Origin: Burkholderia anthina
GTDB lineage: Bacteria; Pseudomonadota; Gammaproteobacteria; Burkholderiales; Burkholderiaceae
Length of the DNA stretch: 64,000 nucleotides
Assembly (NCBI RefSeq): GCF_902498995.1
Contig: NZ_CABVLY010000001.1
Coordinates: 62,001 to 126,000, forward strand
Direction: 5' to 3'
Below are positions 39,366-48,255 of the stretch, piece by piece (position 1 is the first letter of the stretch; each line of letters begins with the position of its first letter). Position numbers and translations under genes: made by a program. The notes under the pieces are model-generated. The model was not told where the DNA came from, searched no databases, and worked only from the letters and a program-made list of their open reading frames with translations.

Positions 39366-39563
39366 TCACGAATAGCGGCATTTGATCGATCGCAACGCGG
39401 CGTCGCCGGTTTCGGTCACGCAGTACTTGCGTCCCGATCCCAGCCCTTCCAGTCGCACGAGCTGCTGTTCGAGCAGCGCGTCGAGTTCATCGCGATCCAT
39501 GTCGCCGTGATCGGGGGCGTCCTTCACTAGCAGTAGCGTGGCGAATTCATGCGGACTCAGCAT
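39366..39563 (-). CDS. Small wHTH-like hypothetical protein
   Basis: A 65-aa acidic, soluble protein: MLSPHEFATLLLVKDAPDH, then DELDALLEQQLVRLEGLGSG and a KYCVTETGDAALR strand-like end. The pattern (helix, helix, short hairpin with a TETGDAAL turn) resembles a truncated winged-helix of the PadR/MarR sort, but this is only a resemblance. GGAG lies 6 nt before the ATG at 39563. A promoter-like pair lies 160 nt upstream. Confidence 0.6.
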   Translation of the reverse strand: MLSPHEFATLLLVKDAPDHGDMDRDELDALLEQQLVRLEGLGSGRKYCVTETGDAALRSIKCRYS

Positions 39564-39865
39564 CGTTCTCTCCATGGCAACCGGTTTGCCCGCGCGGCCG
39601 GCGCAAACGCCGGTGCGCGATACCCCGCGGGGTATGGCTTGGGGGGAAAGCTGTATTCGCCGGCCTTGAGATTCGCACACGCCTTGGCACAGGCGGATCG
39701 GGCGAACGGGCCGGGGAACTGGAGTCTAGTCGAGCGCGCGGGCAACGACAAATCGTGCCCCGTTAATTTTCAGTTTGACAGGCACGCCTGCTGCAAGCGG
39801 TTCGGCTGGCGCGCCAACTTCTTGATTTCACTTGAGGTTTTGGGTGCGGTGCAGCATCGCAACCG
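39564..39865. other. Intergenic region between GlpR-type gene and small protein gene
   Basis: Contains the promoter-like pair at 39723-39751 and otherwise no coding sequence that I can support. Confidence 0.45.
39723..39751 (-). promoter_or_regulatory. Sigma-70-like promoter for the small protein gene
   Basis: On the minus strand TTGTCG and TAGACT are separated by exactly 17 nt. The predicted leader to the ATG at 39563 would be about 150 nt. Confidence 0.4.
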
Positions 39866-40645
39866 TCATTCGGCGACGTACACCTGGGTGCCGGCGGCCG
39901 CGATCGCGTCGGCCATCTCGGGCGGCAGCGGCTTGTCGGTGAAGAGCGCATGCACCTGGCTCAGATGCCCCTGGCGCACCAGCGCGGGGCGGCCGACCTT
40001 CGAATGGTCGGCGACGAGATAGACGGTGCGCGCATGCTGCATGATCGCTTCGGCGACGCGCACCTCGCGCGTGTCGAAGTCGCGCAGCGTGCCGTCGGCC
40101 TCGATCGCCGACGTGCCGATGATCGCGTAGTCGACCTTGAACTGGCGGATGAAGTCGATCGCGAGTTCGCCGACGATGCCCTTGTCCCACGGCCGCACGA
40201 TGCCGCCCGTGATCAGCACCTCGCAATCGGGGTAGCCGCTCATCATCGACGCGACATTCAGGTTGTTCGTGATCACGTGCAGCCCGTGATGGCGGTTCAG
40301 CGCGCGCGCGACTTCCTCGGTCGTCGTGCCGAGGTTGATGAACAGCGATGCCTGGTCGGGGATGTGCGACGCCGCGAGCGCCGCGATGCGCCGCTTCTCG
40401 TCGTGGAACATCCGCTGGCGCGCGGTGTACGACACGTTCTCCGAGCTGGTCGGCAGGCTCGCGCCGCCATGGTAGCGGCGCAGCAGGTTCAGGTCGGCGA
40501 GCCAGTTCACGTCGCGGCGGATCGTCTGCGGCGTGACCGCGAAGTGCGCGGCGAGATCGTCGACGGTCACGAAGCCGTCGCGCTGCACCCATTCGAGCAA
40601 TTCCTGCTGGCGCGCGTTGAGGGTGAGGCGAGGATCTCGGGTCAT
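39866..40645 (-). CDS. glpR: DeoR-family regulator, GlpR-like
   Basis: A 259-aa repressor with an N-terminal DeoR helix-turn-helix (FVTVDDLAAHFAVTPQTIRR) and a C-terminal sugar-phosphate sensing domain (SLFINLGTTTEEVARAL, then VTNNLNVAS-like TNNLNV and EVLITGG). In GlpR the ligand is glycerol-3-phosphate, which releases it from DNA. Its place one kilobase from glpD and the operator palindromes there make GlpR the best call, though the domain alone does not name the ligand. ATG 40645. Confidence 0.85.
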   Translation of the reverse strand: MTRDPRLTLNARQQELLEWVQRDGFVTVDDLAAHFAVTPQTIRRDVNWLADLNLLRRYHGGASLPTSSENVSYTARQRMFHDEKRRIAALAASHIPDQASLFINLGTTTEEVARALNRHHGLHVITNNLNVASMMSGYPDCEVLITGGIVRPWDKGIVGELAIDFIRQFKVDYAIIGTSAIEADGTLRDFDTREVRVAEAIMQHARTVYLVADHSKVGRPALVRQGHLSQVHALFTDKPLPPEMADAIAAAGTQVYVAE

Positions 40646-40734
40646 GGCTCGGCGGTCGGATCGTAAGGCGGAGCGGCTATTGTAAGGGCGGGAAGGGCGT
40701 TCGACCGGCCTGCCGCGCACGGTTGCCGGCGATT

Positions 40735-40751
40735 CATGCGCAAATCGCATG
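40735..40751. promoter_or_regulatory. Inverted repeat between glpR-type and ggt genes
   Basis: CATGCG-N5-CGCATG, perfect 6-nt arms, in an AT-richer patch with a nearby CAAATGAATTTG. Possible operator for either divergent gene. Confidence 0.35.
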
Positions 40752-40859
40752 GATTGATGTGACAAATGAATTTGCATGATTGCCCGGATCGCGCTGCAAT
40801 GGCGGATTGCCCGCACGCGCGGGCGCGCGTTCATTTCAGCTTTCGACGAGGTAGAACCG

Positions 40860-42500
40860 ATGACTGGCTTCAACTGGCAGAACCCGTATCCGACGACCCG
40901 CATCCCGGTGTTCGCACGCAACGTCGTGTCGACGTCGCACCCGCTTGCCGCGCAGGCCGGGCTGCGGATGCTGTGGAAGGGCGGCAACGCCGTCGACGCG
41001 GCGCTGGCCGCCGCGGCCGCGATCACGGTGGTCGAGCCCGTATCGTGCGGGCTGGGCGGCGATGCGTTCGCGCTGGTGTGGGACGGCGAGCGGCTGTCGG
41101 GGCTGAATGCGTCGGGCGTCGCGCCTGCCGCGTGGAACCCCGACTATTTCCGCAAGCGCCACGGCGAGGGCGCGAACGGCATCGCGAACAAGCCGACGCG
41201 CGGCTGGGATACCGTCACGGTGCCGGGCGTGATCGCGGGCTGGGAAGCGCTGCATGCGAAGTTCGGCTCGCTGCCGTTCGCGGATCTCCTCGAGCCGGCG
41301 ATCGAGATCGCCGAGCGCGGCTATGCGGTGTCGCCGATCGTCGCGCACAAGTGGGCGGCCGCGGTGCCCGAGTTGCAGGGGCTGCCGGGCTTCGCCGAGA
41401 CCTTCATGCCGCGCGGGCGCGCGCCGCTCGTCGGCGAACGCATGTGCCTGCCGGGCCATGCGCGGACGCTGCGCACGCTCGCGAAGGAAGGTGCGCGCGC
41501 ATTCTACGAGGGCGCACTCGCCGAGCAGATCGCGGCGTTCTCGCGCGAAGGCGGCGGCGCGCTGACCGAAGCCGACTTGCGCGCGTACCGGCCGGAATGG
41601 GTCGAGCCGATCGGTAAGCGCTTCGGCCGCCATACGATTCACGAGATTCCACCGAACGGGCAGGGCATTGCCGCGCTGATCGCGCTCGGCATCGCCGAGC
41701 AGGCGGGCGTGACCGAATGGCCCGTCGATTCTGCCGACTCGCAGCACCTGCAGATCGAGGCGATGAAGCTCGCGTTCGCGGACGTCTATCGCTATGTCGC
41801 CGATCCGCGCGCGATGGAAGTGACGCCCGAGCAGATGCTCGACGACGCGTATCTCGCGGCGCGCGCGAAGCTGATCGACCGCTCGCGCGCGACGCACTTC
41901 GCGGCCGGCCGGCCGCATTCGGGCGGCACGATCTATCTGTCGGCCGCGGACGAGCGCGGGATGATGGTGAGCTTCATCCAGTCGAACTACATGGGCTTCG
42001 GTTCGGGCCTCGTCGTGCCCGGCGCCGGCATTGCATTGCAGAACCGCGGGCACGGCTTCTCGATGGACCCGGCGTCGCCGAACGTCGTCGCGGGCGGCAA
42101 GCGGCCGTTCCACACGATCATCCCGGCGTTCGTCACCGAGGAAGCGAACGGCCGCACCGAGGCCGTGATGAGCTTCGGCGTGATGGGCGGCGACATGCAG
42201 CCGCAGGGCCATCTGCAGACCATCGTGCGGATGCTCGGCTACGGGCAGCAGCCGCAGGCCGCATGTTGCGCGCCGCGCTGGAAGGTCAATCGCGACTTCA
42301 CGCTCGACGTCGAGGCGACGATGAACCGCGACACGGTCGATGCGCTCGCCGCGCGCGGCCATACGATCAAGTCGATCGACGACCCTTACATGGATTTCGG
42401 TTCGGGGCAGTTCGTGTGGCGCCTCGATCCGGACGATCCCGAGCGCGGCTACGTGGCCGCGAGCGACAGCCGTCGCGACGGGCTGGCGGCCGGTTTCTGA
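40860..42500 (+). CDS. Gamma-glutamyltransferase family protein
   Basis: A 546-aa Ntn-hydrolase-type protein. Members cleave or transfer gamma-glutamyl groups after autoprocessing at a Thr. The candidate processing residue is Thr357 in SGGTIYLSAADERG, followed by SFIQSNYMGFGSGLVVPG. This pattern differs from classical periplasmic Ggt (TTH.S motif) and fits the YwrD-like subgroup. There is no signal peptide (the N terminus is MTGFNWQNPYPTTR), so it is probably cytosolic. GAGG lies 8 nt before ATG 40860. Substrate unknown. Confidence 0.83.
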   Translation: MTGFNWQNPYPTTRIPVFARNVVSTSHPLAAQAGLRMLWKGGNAVDAALAAAAAITVVEPVSCGLGGDAFALVWDGERLSGLNASGVAPAAWNPDYFRKRHGEGANGIANKPTRGWDTVTVPGVIAGWEALHAKFGSLPFADLLEPAIEIAERGYAVSPIVAHKWAAAVPELQGLPGFAETFMPRGRAPLVGERMCLPGHARTLRTLAKEGARAFYEGALAEQIAAFSREGGGALTEADLRAYRPEWVEPIGKRFGRHTIHEIPPNGQGIAALIALGIAEQAGVTEWPVDSADSQHLQIEAMKLAFADVYRYVADPRAMEVTPEQMLDDAYLAARAKLIDRSRATHFAAGRPHSGGTIYLSAADERGMMVSFIQSNYMGFGSGLVVPGAGIALQNRGHGFSMDPASPNVVAGGKRPFHTIIPAFVTEEANGRTEAVMSFGVMGGDMQPQGHLQTIVRMLGYGQQPQAACCAPRWKVNRDFTLDVEATMNRDTVDALAARGHTIKSIDDPYMDFGSGQFVWRLDPDDPERGYVAASDSRRDGLAAGF

Positions 42501-42815
42501 CGGAACGCTTCCAGTCTCGTGGCACGACGGGCGGCCGGATGGCCGCCCGTTTCGTTTGGTGCGCCCCGCGGCGCGCACGTCAACGGGGCGGCGTCGAAGG
42601 ACTCGTCTAACGAACGGCAACACGGGGCGTGGAACTGCGCTTCCCGGGCATGGTCAGTGCTTGAAGCACGAACATCAAAGTCCGGCTAAGATGCCTGAAT
42701 GGTTCGGCCGGACCAACTCACTATAAACGCAAGCAAGACGCCGCCTGCAGGATGGCCGGCGCCCGTGCCGGAGGCATGGGCGGCCCGAGCGCGCGACGAC
42801 TGGGAGCGAACCACC

Positions 42816-43643
42816 ATGCACACCGAAACGACACATGTCATGCCGTGGCGAATCGAGGACATCGACCTGAACCGGATCGATCGTCAGCGCGCCGCCGCGA
42901 ACGAGGATCTGCTGCTGCTGTTGTGCGCATCGTCGTTCATCGAGAGCGGCTCGGATCTCTACACGAGCAATCTGAGCCAGTTCTTCAACGACGATCCGGA
43001 AGTCTCCGCATGGCTCAACAATGCATGGGAGCACGAAGAATTGCAGCATGGCCGCGCGCTGAAGGCGTACATCGCGCACGTGTGGCCCGAGTTTGACTGG
43101 GACACGGCCTTCGCGAATTTCTTCGAAGAGTATTCGAAGACCTGCTCGGTCGAGGCATTCGAGAAGACGCGCGCGCTCGAGATGGTCGCGCGCTGCGTCG
43201 TCGAGACGGGCACGGCCACGCTCTATCGCGCGATCAACGAATGCTCCGACGAGCCCGTGCTGAAGGAAATCACCGACAACATCCGCACGGATGAAGTGCG
43301 CCACTACAAGCACTTCTTCAAGTTCTTCAAGAAGTACAACCAGGTCGAAGGCAACGGCCGGCTCGCGGTCCTGGGCGCGCTGGCGCGTCGCGTGATGGAA
43401 ATCAAGAACGAGGATTCGGAGATCGCGCTGCGCCACGTGTTCGCGATGCGCTACCCGGATCGCGTCGGCGACAGCGAATACAACCGCGAACGCGCGGCGC
43501 GCATCAGTTCGCTCGTGCGGCGCAACGTGTCGGCCGACATGTGCGTGAAGATGCTGTTGAAGCCGCTCGACCTGCCCGCGAAGATCCAGCCGAGCATCCA
43601 CTATCCGCTCGCGAAGATCACGCGGCACGTGTTCCTGCGCTGA
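42816..43643 (+). CDS. Ferritin-like diiron protein
   Basis: A 275-aa helical protein with two ExxH-type iron-binding pairs: EHEELQHGRAL and RTDEVRHYKHF, with Glu residues in FIESGSDLY and VVETGTATLY. These place it in the ferritin-like diiron superfamily. Electrons and substrate are not known; it is not clearly ferritin, rubrerythrin or desaturase. ATG 42816 is used (GGGAG about 9 nt upstream); an ATG at 42699 would add 39 proline-rich residues. A small gene follows 74 nt later. Confidence 0.72.
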   Translation: MHTETTHVMPWRIEDIDLNRIDRQRAAANEDLLLLLCASSFIESGSDLYTSNLSQFFNDDPEVSAWLNNAWEHEELQHGRALKAYIAHVWPEFDWDTAFANFFEEYSKTCSVEAFEKTRALEMVARCVVETGTATLYRAINECSDEPVLKEITDNIRTDEVRHYKHFFKFFKKYNQVEGNGRLAVLGALARRVMEIKNEDSEIALRHVFAMRYPDRVGDSEYNRERAARISSLVRRNVSADMCVKMLLKPLDLPAKIQPSIHYPLAKITRHVFLR

Positions 43644-43717
43644 TCGCCCGATTGCCACGGCGCGGTTCATCGCGGCCAGGCTGCCGCATCTATCTGCTCC
43701 GACCGAGGCCCCCCATC

Positions 43718-44233
43718 ATGACCGACTCCGATCGCCACGCGCTGGAGCAATGGACGTTCGACGCGTGGCCGCCGGCCGTCGTCGAACTATTCGACGGCAG
43801 CGCGCCCGAGCGCCATGCCGATGTCGCCGCGTCGCTGATCGTCGCAACCGGCGACGGCCAGCTGCGCACCACGCTGCTGAGCGTCGGCGAAGTCTATGCG
43901 CGCGACGCGCACACGCTGCTGCTCGCGCTGTGGCCGCAATCGCGGGCGGCGCGTGCGCTCGTGCAACGGCGCGCGGCGGCGCTCACGCTCGTCGTGGACG
44001 GCGCGTTCCTGCAGGCTCAGTTGAAAATCGATCCGCTCGAAGGAGACTTCGGCGGACTGGCCGGATTCGCTGCGATGATCGCGCACGGCGATGCGCAGCG
44101 GGTCGGCTATGCGCGTCTCGCGACGGGCGTCACGTTTGCGCTGGAAGGGGCGCGCACCGAGGTGCTCGCACGCTGGCAGCGCCAGGTCGAGCACCTGCGG
44201 CGCGCGGCCGCGCGGCTTCAGTGGCCGCGCTGA
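43718..44233 (+). CDS. Hypothetical protein, possible FMN split-barrel fold
   Basis: A 171-aa soluble protein. The stretch [20 protein letters not shown] and the following [15 protein letters not shown] resemble pyridoxamine-5-phosphate-oxidase-like (FMN split-barrel) proteins; this is a weak visual match. It overlaps the 3' end of rhlE by 16 nt in convergent orientation. No ribosome binding site is clear. The ferritin-like gene upstream and this gene may form a two-gene unit. Confidence 0.5.
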   Translation: MTDSDRHALEQWTFDAWPPAVVELFDGSAPERHADVAASLIVATGDGQLRTTLLSVGEVYARDAHTLLLALWPQSRAARALVQRRAAALTLVVDGAFLQAQLKIDPLEGDFGGLAGFAAMIAHGDAQRVGYARLATGVTFALEGARTEVLARWQRQVEHLRRAAARLQWPR

Positions 44234-45669
44234 CCGCTGCGCGACGAACGATTGCGGTTCGCGTGCGCGGCATTGCCGTTCGCGGGACGGGCACCGTTGC
44301 CGGCGGCCGGGCGACCGCTGCCGTTACCACCGTTACCGCTCGCGCCGCCTGCCGCGCGCGGCTTCGCCGCCTTCGCGGCCTTCGGCTGCGCGTTGCCGTC
44401 GCGCTTCGCGGCCGGCTGGCCTGAGCCGCCTGCACGCGGCTGGCGATTGCCGCCACCGCCACCACCGCTGTTGCCGCCGCGTGGCTGCTGGCCGCGGCGC
44501 TGCTGGATCGGCTCCGGCTTCGCGGTCGGATCGGGTTCGAAGCCCGCGATCACTTCCTGCGGAATCTCGCGCTTGATGAGCCGCTCGATGTCGCGCAGCA
44601 GTTGCTTCTCGTCGACGCATACGAGCGACACGGCTTCGCCGGTCGCGCCCGCGCGGCCCGTACGGCCGATCCGGTGCACGTAATCTTCCGGCACGTTCGG
44701 CAGGTCGAAGTTGACGACGTGCGGCAGTTGATCGATGTCGATCCCGCGTGCGGCGATGTCGGTCGCGACCAGCACCTGCAGCGTGCTGCTCTTGAATTCG
44801 GCGAGTGCGCGCGTGCGCGCCGACTGGCTCTTGTTGCCGTGGATCGCCATCGCGCTGATGCCGTCCTTCGTCAGTTGTTCGGCGAGCCGGTTCGCGCCGT
44901 GCTTCGTACGCGTGAACACGAGCACCTGGAACCAGTTGTGTTCGCGGATCAGGTGCGTGAGCAGCTCGCGCTTGCGATCGCGGTCGACCGGATGGATCTT
45001 CTGCGCGACGCTTTCCGCGGTGGTGTTGCGGCGTGCGACTTCGATCAGCGCGGGCGAATCGAGCAGGCTGTCGGCGAGCGACTTGATCTCGTCGGAGAAG
45101 GTGGCCGAGAACAGCAGGTTCTGGCGCTGCGGCGGCAGCTTCGCGAGCACGCGCTTGATGTCGTGGATGAAGCCCATGTCGAGCATCCGGTCGGCTTCGT
45201 CGAGCACGAGGATGTCGAGATCCGACAGGTCGATCGTCTTTTGCTGCATGTGATCGAGCAGGCGGCCCGGCGTCGCGACGACGATGTCGACGCCGCGCTT
45301 GAGCGCATCGATCTGCGGATTGATGCTGACGCCGCCGAACATCACGGTCGAGCGCAGCTTCAGGTATTTGCCGTATGCACGCACGCTTTCCTCGACCTGC
45401 GCGGCGAGTTCGCGCGTCGGCGTGAGGATCAGCGCGCGCACCGCGCGCTTCGCGCCGCGGTGCTCGGCGTAGAACGTGTGCAGGCGCTGCAGGATCGGCA
45501 GAGTGAAGCCGGCGGTCTTGCCGGTGCCGGTCTGTGCGCCGGCGAGCAGGTCGCCGCCGCCGAGGACGGCCGGGATCGCCTGTTGCTGGATGGGGGTCGG
45601 CGATGTGTAGCCGAGCTCGTTGACCGCCTTGACGAGCGGTTCGGCCAAGCCGAGAGATTCGAAAGACAT
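44218..45669 (-). CDS. rhlE: DEAD-box RNA helicase RhlE
   Basis: A 483-aa ATP-dependent RNA helicase acting in ribosome assembly and RNA turnover. All core motifs are visible: Q motif [19 protein letters not shown], Ib [26 protein letters not shown], and [12 protein letters not shown]. The tail of about 110 residues after the helicase core is rich in Gly, Arg, Asn and Gln, typical of RhlE RNA-binding extensions. ATG 45669 chosen; a GTG at 45678 is in frame. Confidence 0.93.
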   Translation of the reverse strand: MSFESLGLAEPLVKAVNELGYTSPTPIQQQAIPAVLGGGDLLAGAQTGTGKTAGFTLPILQRLHTFYAEHRGAKRAVRALILTPTRELAAQVEESVRAYGKYLKLRSTVMFGGVSINPQIDALKRGVDIVVATPGRLLDHMQQKTIDLSDLDILVLDEADRMLDMGFIHDIKRVLAKLPPQRQNLLFSATFSDEIKSLADSLLDSPALIEVARRNTTAESVAQKIHPVDRDRKRELLTHLIREHNWFQVLVFTRTKHGANRLAEQLTKDGISAMAIHGNKSQSARTRALAEFKSSTLQVLVATDIAARGIDIDQLPHVVNFDLPNVPEDYVHRIGRTGRAGATGEAVSLVCVDEKQLLRDIERLIKREIPQEVIAGFEPDPTAKPEPIQQRRGQQPRGGNSGGGGGGNRQPRAGGSGQPAAKRDGNAQPKAAKAAKPRAAGGASGNGGNGSGRPAAGNGARPANGNAAHANRNRSSRSGQRGH

Positions 45670-45735
45670 AGATACCACTCTTGAGTTTTATGATCGGCGA
45701 CGCCTCGCGCGGCCCGCGCGGGGAACTGGCGTCGC

Positions 45736-45779
45736 AAAAAGCAAAGGGGCGCGGCTGCGGTTTCCCGCAGCCGCGCCCC
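45736..45779 (-). terminator. Intrinsic terminator after the triheme cytochrome gene
   Basis: On the minus strand a perfect 15-bp stem (45765-45779 / 45746-45760) is closed by a GAAA tetraloop and followed by TTTGCTTTTT. Confidence 0.88.
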
Positions 45780-45798
45780 CGTCTGTGTCGCGCGTTAT

Positions 45799-47097
45799 TT
45801 AGTCAAGCGGCGCGGAACGCAGGTCGCTCACCTGTTGCGGCGAGATCGGCGTACCGTTGTTGCCCCACGACATCCGGATATACGTGACGACTGCCGCGAC
45901 TTCCTGGTTCGACAGCGACTGTGCGAACGGCGGCATCCCGTACGGACGCGGATTCTTGAACGTGCTCGGCGGATAGCCGCCATTCAGCACCATGCGGATC
46001 GGGTTGACTGCCGATTCCATCACGATCGAATGGTTGCCTGCCAGCGGCGGATAGGCCGGCGGCTTGCCCGAGCCCGTTGCCGCGTGACAGGTCGCGCAGT
46101 TGTCCGCGTAGATCTTCTTGCCCTGGTCGAACAATGCATTGCCGAACTGCTTCGACGGCTCGTACTGCATATTTTTCGGCGCTTCAGCCTTCTGCGGGAT
46201 CGACTTCAGGTACGTCGACATGGCGCGCGTATCTTCGTCGCTCATGTACTGCAGGCTGTTGTGCACGACGTCGGCCATCGGGCCGAACACCGCGCCCTTG
46301 TTCGACACGCCGGCCTGCAGCAGGTCGGACAGCTCCTGCACGTGCCAGTCGCCGAGGCCGAGTTCCTTGTCGTTCGTCAGCGACGGCGCATACCAGTTCT
46401 GCAGCGGAATCAGGCCGCCGGCGAACGCCGACCCCGTCACCGGGCCGCCCATCATGTTGATCGACGTGTGGCACATCGAGCAGTGGCCGAGGCCTTCGAC
46501 GAGGTACGCGCCGCGGTTCCATTCGACCGACTTCGTCGGATCCGGCTTGTACTCGCCTTCCTTGAAGAACAGCGTGCGCCAGCCGATCAGCAGGTTGCGG
46601 TTGTTGAACGGGAACTTCAGTTCGTGCGGGCGGCTCGGCACCGACACCGGCGCGACCGAACGCAGGTATGCGTAGATCGCGTCCGAATCGGCGCGCGTGA
46701 CCTTCGTGTAGCTCGCGAACGGGAAGCCCGGGTAGAGCAGGCTGCCGTCCTTCGAACGGCCGGTGTGCATCGCGCGGTAGAAGTCGTCCGATGTCCACTT
46801 GCCGATACCGTCGGTGTCGTCCGGCGTGATGTTCGGCGTGTACATCGTGCCGAACGGCGTCGCCATCGGCAGGCCGCCCGCGAACGACTTGCCGCCGCGC
46901 ACGGTGTGGCACGCGATACAGTCGCCGACGCGCGCGAGGTATTCGCCCTTCTTGATCAGCGCGGCCTGGTCGGCCGGCGTGGCCGCGACGGCAGCAGCGC
47001 CGTGCAGCGTGTCGTTGCCCGGCCACAGGACCGGGACGAGAGCGGCGGCCGCGACGATGGCGGCAGCCGAGAGTGCAAACAGGGACTTGCGTTTCAT
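45799..47097 (-). CDS. Triheme cytochrome c, membrane dehydrogenase-subunit type
   Basis: A 432-aa periplasmic protein with an N-terminal signal/anchor (about residues 5-25) and three CxxCH heme sites: CIACH (60-64), CSMCH (206-210) and CATCH (334-338). This three-domain pattern is that of the cytochrome subunit of acetic-acid-bacterial alcohol, gluconate or aldehyde dehydrogenases, which passes electrons to ubiquinol oxidase. No dehydrogenase partner is encoded nearby; the adjacent upstream gene is another cytochrome c. It is followed by a strong terminator. Confidence 0.88.
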   Translation of the reverse strand: MKRKSLFALSAAAIVAAAALVPVLWPGNDTLHGAAAVAATPADQAALIKKGEYLARVGDCIACHTVRGGKSFAGGLPMATPFGTMYTPNITPDDTDGIGKWTSDDFYRAMHTGRSKDGSLLYPGFPFASYTKVTRADSDAIYAYLRSVAPVSVPSRPHELKFPFNNRNLLIGWRTLFFKEGEYKPDPTKSVEWNRGAYLVEGLGHCSMCHTSINMMGGPVTGSAFAGGLIPLQNWYAPSLTNDKELGLGDWHVQELSDLLQAGVSNKGAVFGPMADVVHNSLQYMSDEDTRAMSTYLKSIPQKAEAPKNMQYEPSKQFGNALFDQGKKIYADNCATCHAATGSGKPPAYPPLAGNHSIVMESAVNPIRMVLNGGYPPSTFKNPRPYGMPPFAQSLSNQEVAAVVTYIRMSWGNNGTPISPQQVSDLRSAPLD

Positions 47098-47116
47098 TGT
47101 GTCTGTCTCCCTTGCC

Positions 47117-47878
47117 TTATTGCGGTTCGCTGCCGCAGGCGAGCGGAGTCTTCATCGAACGCGCCGGAGCCGGCACGGGGTTGGCGGGCGCCGGCTGAGC
47201 CGCAAGCCATGCGGTCACTGCCGTCACGTCTTCGTCGGACAGCTTCGACGCGATCTCGTGCATGCAATCGGGTGCCTTCGCGTGGCGGTTGCCCGAGCGC
47301 CATGCGCCGAGCTGTGCGCTCAGGTAGTCGGCGTGCAGGCCGACGAGGCCCGGGATCGCCGGCTGCATGCCGGTCAGCCCTGCGCCGTGGCAGGCCACGC
47401 AGGCCGGCAGCTTGCGGGACGGGTCGCCTTGCGTGACGAGCTGCTTGCCGCGCGCGAGCGTGGCGGCCGGCAGCGTCGGCTTGGCCGGCGCCGGGTACGG
47501 CGGACGCTCGGCCGAGAAGTGCTCGGCGATTTCCTTCAGGTAATCGTCGTTCAGGTACGTCAGCAGGTAGTTCATCGGCGGGTACTTGCGCCGGCCGTCA
47601 CGGAAATTGACGAGCTGGTTGTACAGGTACTCGGCGGGCTTGCCGGCAAGCCGCGGGAAATAGTCGTTGTCCGTGCCCTGGCCGTGAACGCCGTGACATG
47701 CGGTACAGCCGCGCACACGCTCGGCCATCGTATCGGGTGCCTTGAGCGGCGCCTGCTGGGCGTGCGCTTGCTCGGGCTTGGTCTGCGCTTGGGCAGCGCT
47801 CATAAGGCCCGCGCTGCCGATCAAGAGAACGGCGAGCAACGGACGGAAGAGGCGTCTTGAAGACACACGAGACTCCAT
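47117..47878 (-). CDS. Diheme cytochrome c (c4-type)
   Basis: A 253-aa secreted protein with a signal peptide (about residues 8-31, ending AAQA) and two CxxCH hemes: CTACH (58-62) and CVACH (160-164). Two tandem class I cytochrome domains are the c4 pattern; these are periplasmic electron shuttles to terminal oxidases. It lies 19 nt before the triheme cytochrome gene and is surely co-transcribed with it. ATG 47878 fits the signal peptide; a longer frame to 47995 lacks one. Confidence 0.88.
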   Translation of the reverse strand: MESRVSSRRLFRPLLAVLLIGSAGLMSAAQAQTKPEQAHAQQAPLKAPDTMAERVRGCTACHGVHGQGTDNDYFPRLAGKPAEYLYNQLVNFRDGRRKYPPMNYLLTYLNDDYLKEIAEHFSAERPPYPAPAKPTLPAATLARGKQLVTQGDPSRKLPACVACHGAGLTGMQPAIPGLVGLHADYLSAQLGAWRSGNRHAKAPDCMHEIASKLSDEDVTAVTAWLAAQPAPANPVPAPARSMKTPLACGSEPQ

Positions 47879-48255
47879 GTTTATTCGTCGGGGACCTGTC
47901 CGGGCTACGATCGGCTCGGCGCGTGGACGGCAGGACAGCCGGGCTGCTGCGACGCGGCATTCTATCATCGATGGGTAATGACGGCTATTTGGCAAAAGGA
48001 CGTCAGTTCCTGTCTGTTTGCGACTTGCGACAATTTGACGCGGTTTGGGCGCCGGCAGTGTGAACCGGCGTGCGCTTTGACCATCGAAGACCGTACACTC
48101 GCGGGTCGCGCGGCGCCGCCTCCGCCGCAGATCCAGTCATTTCTCCCGTTTCCGGAATCATCGATGACGTTTTTTACCATGCCGTTGCCGTCTTCCCGCC
48201 GTTGTTCCGCCTGCCGCCGCATCGCCGGCCAGCCGTTCTCGGGAGGGCGCGCACG
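47879..48255. promoter_or_regulatory. Divergent region, cytochrome pair / CopD-type gene
   Basis: No gene is supported in this 377-bp gap. A minus-strand −10-like TAGAAT (47959-47964) lies about 80 nt before the diheme cytochrome start. No operator palindrome was seen. Confidence 0.4.

Noticed and set aside
48178-48255. Short frame starting at an ATG just before the CopD-type gene
   Set aside because: It runs out of frame into the CopD-type gene and its translation is Arg/Ser-rich without a match.
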